DNA of 8,279 nucleotides from Candidatus Tharpella sp. (lineage in GTDB: Bacteria; Desulfobacterota; Anaeroferrophillalia; Anaeroferrophillales; Tharpellaceae). The stretch is taken from assembly GCA_021163565.1 (NCBI GenBank), contig JAGGTT010000024.1, forward strand, positions 1 through 8,279, in the 5' to 3' direction. Shown piece after piece: positions 6,206 to 8,279 of this stretch. The position numbers and the translations under genes are program-made. Position 1 is the stretch's first letter; the number at the start of each line of letters is the position of its first letter. Under the pieces are notes generated by a model, which was not told the origin of the DNA, did not search any database, and was given only the letters and a program-made list of their open reading frames with translations.

Positions 6206-6972
6206 TGCTGATATTTGTTGTTGGTCTGACGGTAGGTCTGCTCTCAACCGTAATCGGTATGGGCGGCGGGATTCTGATGGTGCCGGCTCTGACCGCACTG
6301 GCCGGACTGCCGCAGATTGAGGCGATGGCAACCAGTCTCGGAACCATCGCTTTGATCTCCGCCTGGAATACCTGGCGCTATCACCGCCTGGGTCTGGTAC
6401 GCTGGAAAGTAGTCGTCTGGATCGCAATTTCTTCCGGTCTGTGTGCTGCGGCAGCCGGTAGCATTGCTCCGTATCTACCGGAAAAGGTGCTTATCGGCCT
6501 GCTGATTTTAGTGCTCCTCACCCTGGCCTGGAAAACCTTTCAGATGAGGCCGGCAAACGTTAAAGAAGCAACCGATAAAACAACTAACAAAATCACATCC
6601 TTAAGCATCGGTTCCCTGGGCGGTCTGATTGCCGGTTTCACCGGGATCGGCGGCGGCGGGATTACTACTTCGCTGATGCTGGTAAGCGGAATTACCGAAA
6701 ACCGAACCACGGTTCCTACCTCCAACGCCATCATGATCTTCACCACCACGGCTGGAGCGCTCGCTTTCGCCCTCAACGGCAGCTGGACCTGGCCCCGCTT
6801 AGGACTTATTCACGCAGATTTCATCCTGCTCTTAGCAACCGGTGCGATAATCTCATCATTTATCGGTATTCACTTAAATCAACTGATCCAGCTCAAAACC
6901 CGCAAAACCATCCTAGGCTTCATCCTGCTCTCTATCGCCCTGCGCCTGATATATCAACTGGCCACCCGTTAA
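6205..6972 (+). CDS. TauE/SafE-family (sulfite/organosulfonate exporter-like) inner-membrane permease
   Basis: A 255-residue integral membrane protein with about eight hydrophobic helices and the internal duplication typical of TauE/SafE. The two glycine-rich signatures are GMGGGILMVPAL (18-29) and GFTGIGGGGITTSLML (144-159). A polar loop (about 113-130) separates the halves. Family members are proposed to move sulfite, sulfoacetate or other small anions, mostly outward; many are uncharacterised. I chose ATG 6205, which overlaps the synthetase stop as TGATG, a standard coupled start. A TTG directly before it (6202) would add one residue. Being last in the operon after a hydratase and a CoA synthetase, it probably carries the pathway's acid or an anionic by-product such as sulfite. 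Its TAA overlaps the stop of the convergent gene. The family is certain; the cargo is not. Confidence 0.92.
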   Translation: MLIFVVGLTVGLLSTVIGMGGGILMVPALTALAGLPQIEAMATSLGTIALISAWNTWRYHRLGLVRWKVVVWIAISSGLCAAAAGSIAPYLPEKVLIGLLILVLLTLAWKTFQMRPANVKEATDKTTNKITSLSIGSLGGLIAGFTGIGGGGITTSLMLVSGITENRTTVPTSNAIMIFTTTAGALAFALNGSWTWPRLGLIHADFILLLATGAIISSFIGIHLNQLIQLKTRKTILGFILLSIALRLIYQLATR

Positions 6973-6985
6973 CAACGATTGTTAA
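6969..6985. repeat. 7-bp inverted repeat at the convergent gene junction
   Basis: TTAACAA (6969-6975), a 3-nt loop CGA, then TTGTTAA (6979-6985) form a perfect hairpin that begins with the shared TTAA holding both stop codons. It is A/T-rich and has no following T-tract, so it is a weak candidate for a bidirectional terminator. It lies inside the 3' end of the minus-strand gene. Confidence 0.4.
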
Positions 6986-8279
6986 GTCGAAAGTTCTGTT
7001 GTTCCAACAGGGATTTAATCTCCCGGGCGGTCGATTCACAAAGCCCGTCCGCATGACCATCTTCCAACTGCCAGCCGGCCGCTAGGGTCTCAACAAAACG
7101 ATTAATTGAAGTCTCCGGCAGAGCCGTCGGATTATGCGCCCAGGCGAGCATCCCCTGAACCTGGTCACGACAGCTTAAATCCATATTGAAACCATACTGA
7201 AAACCTTTGCAGGCCATCAGAACCGGGAAATAACTGTAATTCCGATCCGCTGGTGCTTTCAACCGCAGATAGGAGTACTCAACCACCTCTTTCCTGATCT
7301 CACCTTTATCCGGACGATGTCTGCGTCTCTGAATTACCCCGCGCAGTTCATTATTCGCCAGGCGCAACTCGCGCATCTGGCCTTTCTCATTACAACCCAG
7401 ATCTCCACCTAAAAGGAGCAGGCAGAGATAATCATCAAGCTCAGGTTTCACCTGACCAAAAGCAATTTTTTCAAAATTTACATGGAGGCTGTGCGGTTTG
7501 ATTTCGGAGATGAAATTTATGACTTCATCGATATAGAGAGCGATTAAACCGAGATCCATCGACAACGGCATCGAAAAACTGCGCGGATAGTCGAGACGCA
7601 CCAGTGAATACTCGAAAAAACCACCCGGCTGAGCCCAGAGCCGCGGTAGAGACAAAATCGAGCGGCCCCGGATATGGGAATCGAGATAACCCCCTAAACG
7701 CCAGCTTATATCATCTAAAAAGAAACCCTCGTAATAGTGCATATTCTGAAATAGAGGATCGCTCAATTCACCTTTGAAAGGCTTATCAAAGGTCGCAAAA
7801 CGACCCAGATTACTAAACTCGAGTTCGACTCCGGCCGGGGTTCGGCCGGGCCGACTGAATTTCATTAACTGCTCGGCCGCCAATTCCGCCATCTCAGAAA
7901 AAGGTCGCAGATCTTGCAACAGGGAGGCACAGAGAAGAGCATAAACATAAAGACTGCGCTGATTCTCGGCAATCACTTCATCAATCAGAGCATCGATCCG
8001 GGCATCATATTCCGACCGCTGCCGGTTAAACCAGATAATTGCTGCAAGGTTCGGGAAAAAATCATAATAACAACTCTCCGGCTGATCCGGCAGGGAGTAT
8101 TGTTCAAGACTACGGCGAATGCCTTGGGCATGGAGACCAAACAGGTAATGCCTGAAAATAAGCCGGAGATGGGGCCGTAAGATCTCTTGCTGATTCCAGA
8201 TACGGTAACTGATGGTCTGACGCCGGAACTGTTCGACCGCCGCAAGTTCGATATTATGTCGAAAGGAATTGGATCGGGA
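6969..8279 (-). CDS. Large unidentified protein, possible glutamate-cysteine-ligase/amidoligase fold (5' end outside window)
   Basis: I do not recognise this family with confidence. The frame is open without a stop from the right edge to TAA at 6969-6971, giving 436 residues of a longer protein. A GTG at 7976 is in frame but internal, because the sequence before it is clearly protein-like (for example IRRSLEQYSLPDQPESCYYD). The first 145 or so residues are helical and rich in Arg, Tyr and Phe. GVELEF at 150-155 resembles the first Mg-binding strand of glutamate-cysteine ligases and amidoligases. GGFFEYSLVRLDY (about 219-231), a helix ending in PHSLHVNFE (262-270), and VEYSYLRL (333-340) stand in the order seen in that fold for the next metal and substrate elements. 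These motifs are sparse, so an ATP-dependent carboxylate-amine ligase is only a suggestion. It has no signal peptide in view and no membrane segments. It converges on the permease gene with a 4-nt overlap and is on the same strand as the surface-glycan genes, but far from them. Confidence 0.88.
   Translation of the reverse strand, partial: SRSNSFRHNIELAAVEQFRRQTISYRIWNQQEILRPHLRLIFRHYLFGLHAQGIRRSLEQYSLPDQPESCYYDFFPNLAAIIWFNRQRSEYDARIDALIDEVIAENQRSLYVYALLCASLLQDLRPFSEMAELAAEQLMKFSRPGRTPAGVELEFSNLGRFATFDKPFKGELSDPLFQNMHYYEGFFLDDISWRLGGYLDSHIRGRSILSLPRLWAQPGGFFEYSLVRLDYPRSFSMPLSMDLGLIALYIDEVINFISEIKPHSLHVNFEKIAFGQVKPELDDYLCLLLLGGDLGCNEKGQMRELRLANNELRGVIQRRRHRPDKGEIRKEVVEYSYLRLKAPADRNYSYFPVLMACKGFQYGFNMDLSCRDQVQGMLAWAHNPTALPETSINRFVETLAAGWQLEDGHADGLCESTAREIKSLLEQQNFRLNNRC

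Noticed and set aside
7974..7976. GTG at 7976 as the start of the right-hand minus-strand gene
   Set aside because: The frame stays open for 101 more codons to the window edge with plausible protein sequence, so the GTG is an internal valine.
7914..8245. 88-codon plus and 86-codon minus frames at the right edge
   Set aside because: Both overlap the continuing minus-strand gene in other frames and show no family features.

Overview
The window looks like chromosome from a Gram-negative, probably anaerobic bacterium. The evidence is a tandem Kdo/heptose-kinase-type lipopolysaccharide kinase, a signal-peptide SH3 protein, and an ADP-forming acyl-CoA synthetase with a crotonase-family hydratase. 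GC content is roughly balanced. A Desulfobacterota-like (old Deltaproteobacteria) host fits the combination, but this is inferred from gene content, not from a marker gene. I see no rRNA, tRNA, CRISPR array, insertion sequence or phage gene.

Left part (1-2960), all minus strand: the 5' two fifths of a NodU/CmcH/TobZ-type O-carbamoyltransferase runs off the left edge. Upstream of it is a 492-residue protein with two kinase domains of the WaaP/KdkA/InaA family, and further upstream a secreted protein with two bacterial SH3 domains. A Rho-independent terminator (2347-2408) separates the SH3 gene from the kinase. Each of these two genes has a recognisable sigma70 promoter. The kinase promoter is so close to its ATG that the message would be leaderless. 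The kinase and carbamoyltransferase probably decorate the lipopolysaccharide core or another surface glycan. A carbamoyltransferase beside core kinases is also the arrangement at the Pseudomonas aeruginosa wapO/waaP locus.

Middle part (3255-6972), all plus strand: a tight three-gene operon, with a 2-nt gap and then a 1-nt overlap. It encodes an enoyl-CoA hydratase-type crotonase, a fused alpha-beta ADP-forming acyl-CoA synthetase, and a TauE/SafE-family permease. The simplest reading is a module that moves an organic acid across the inner membrane, links it to CoA (or recovers ATP from its CoA ester), and hydrates or dehydrates the CoA ester. The substrate cannot be read from the sequence.

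Right part (6969-8279), minus strand: a large gene with no confident family, open at its 5' end beyond the window. It converges on the permease gene, and the two stop codons share one TTAA. The protein has sparse motifs (GVELEF, SLHVNF, VEYSYLRL) reminiscent of the glutamate-cysteine-ligase/amidoligase fold. It is the least explained coding content here.

The two non-coding gaps (2240-2468 and about 2961-3254) hold the terminator and promoters described below and no further gene that I can support.
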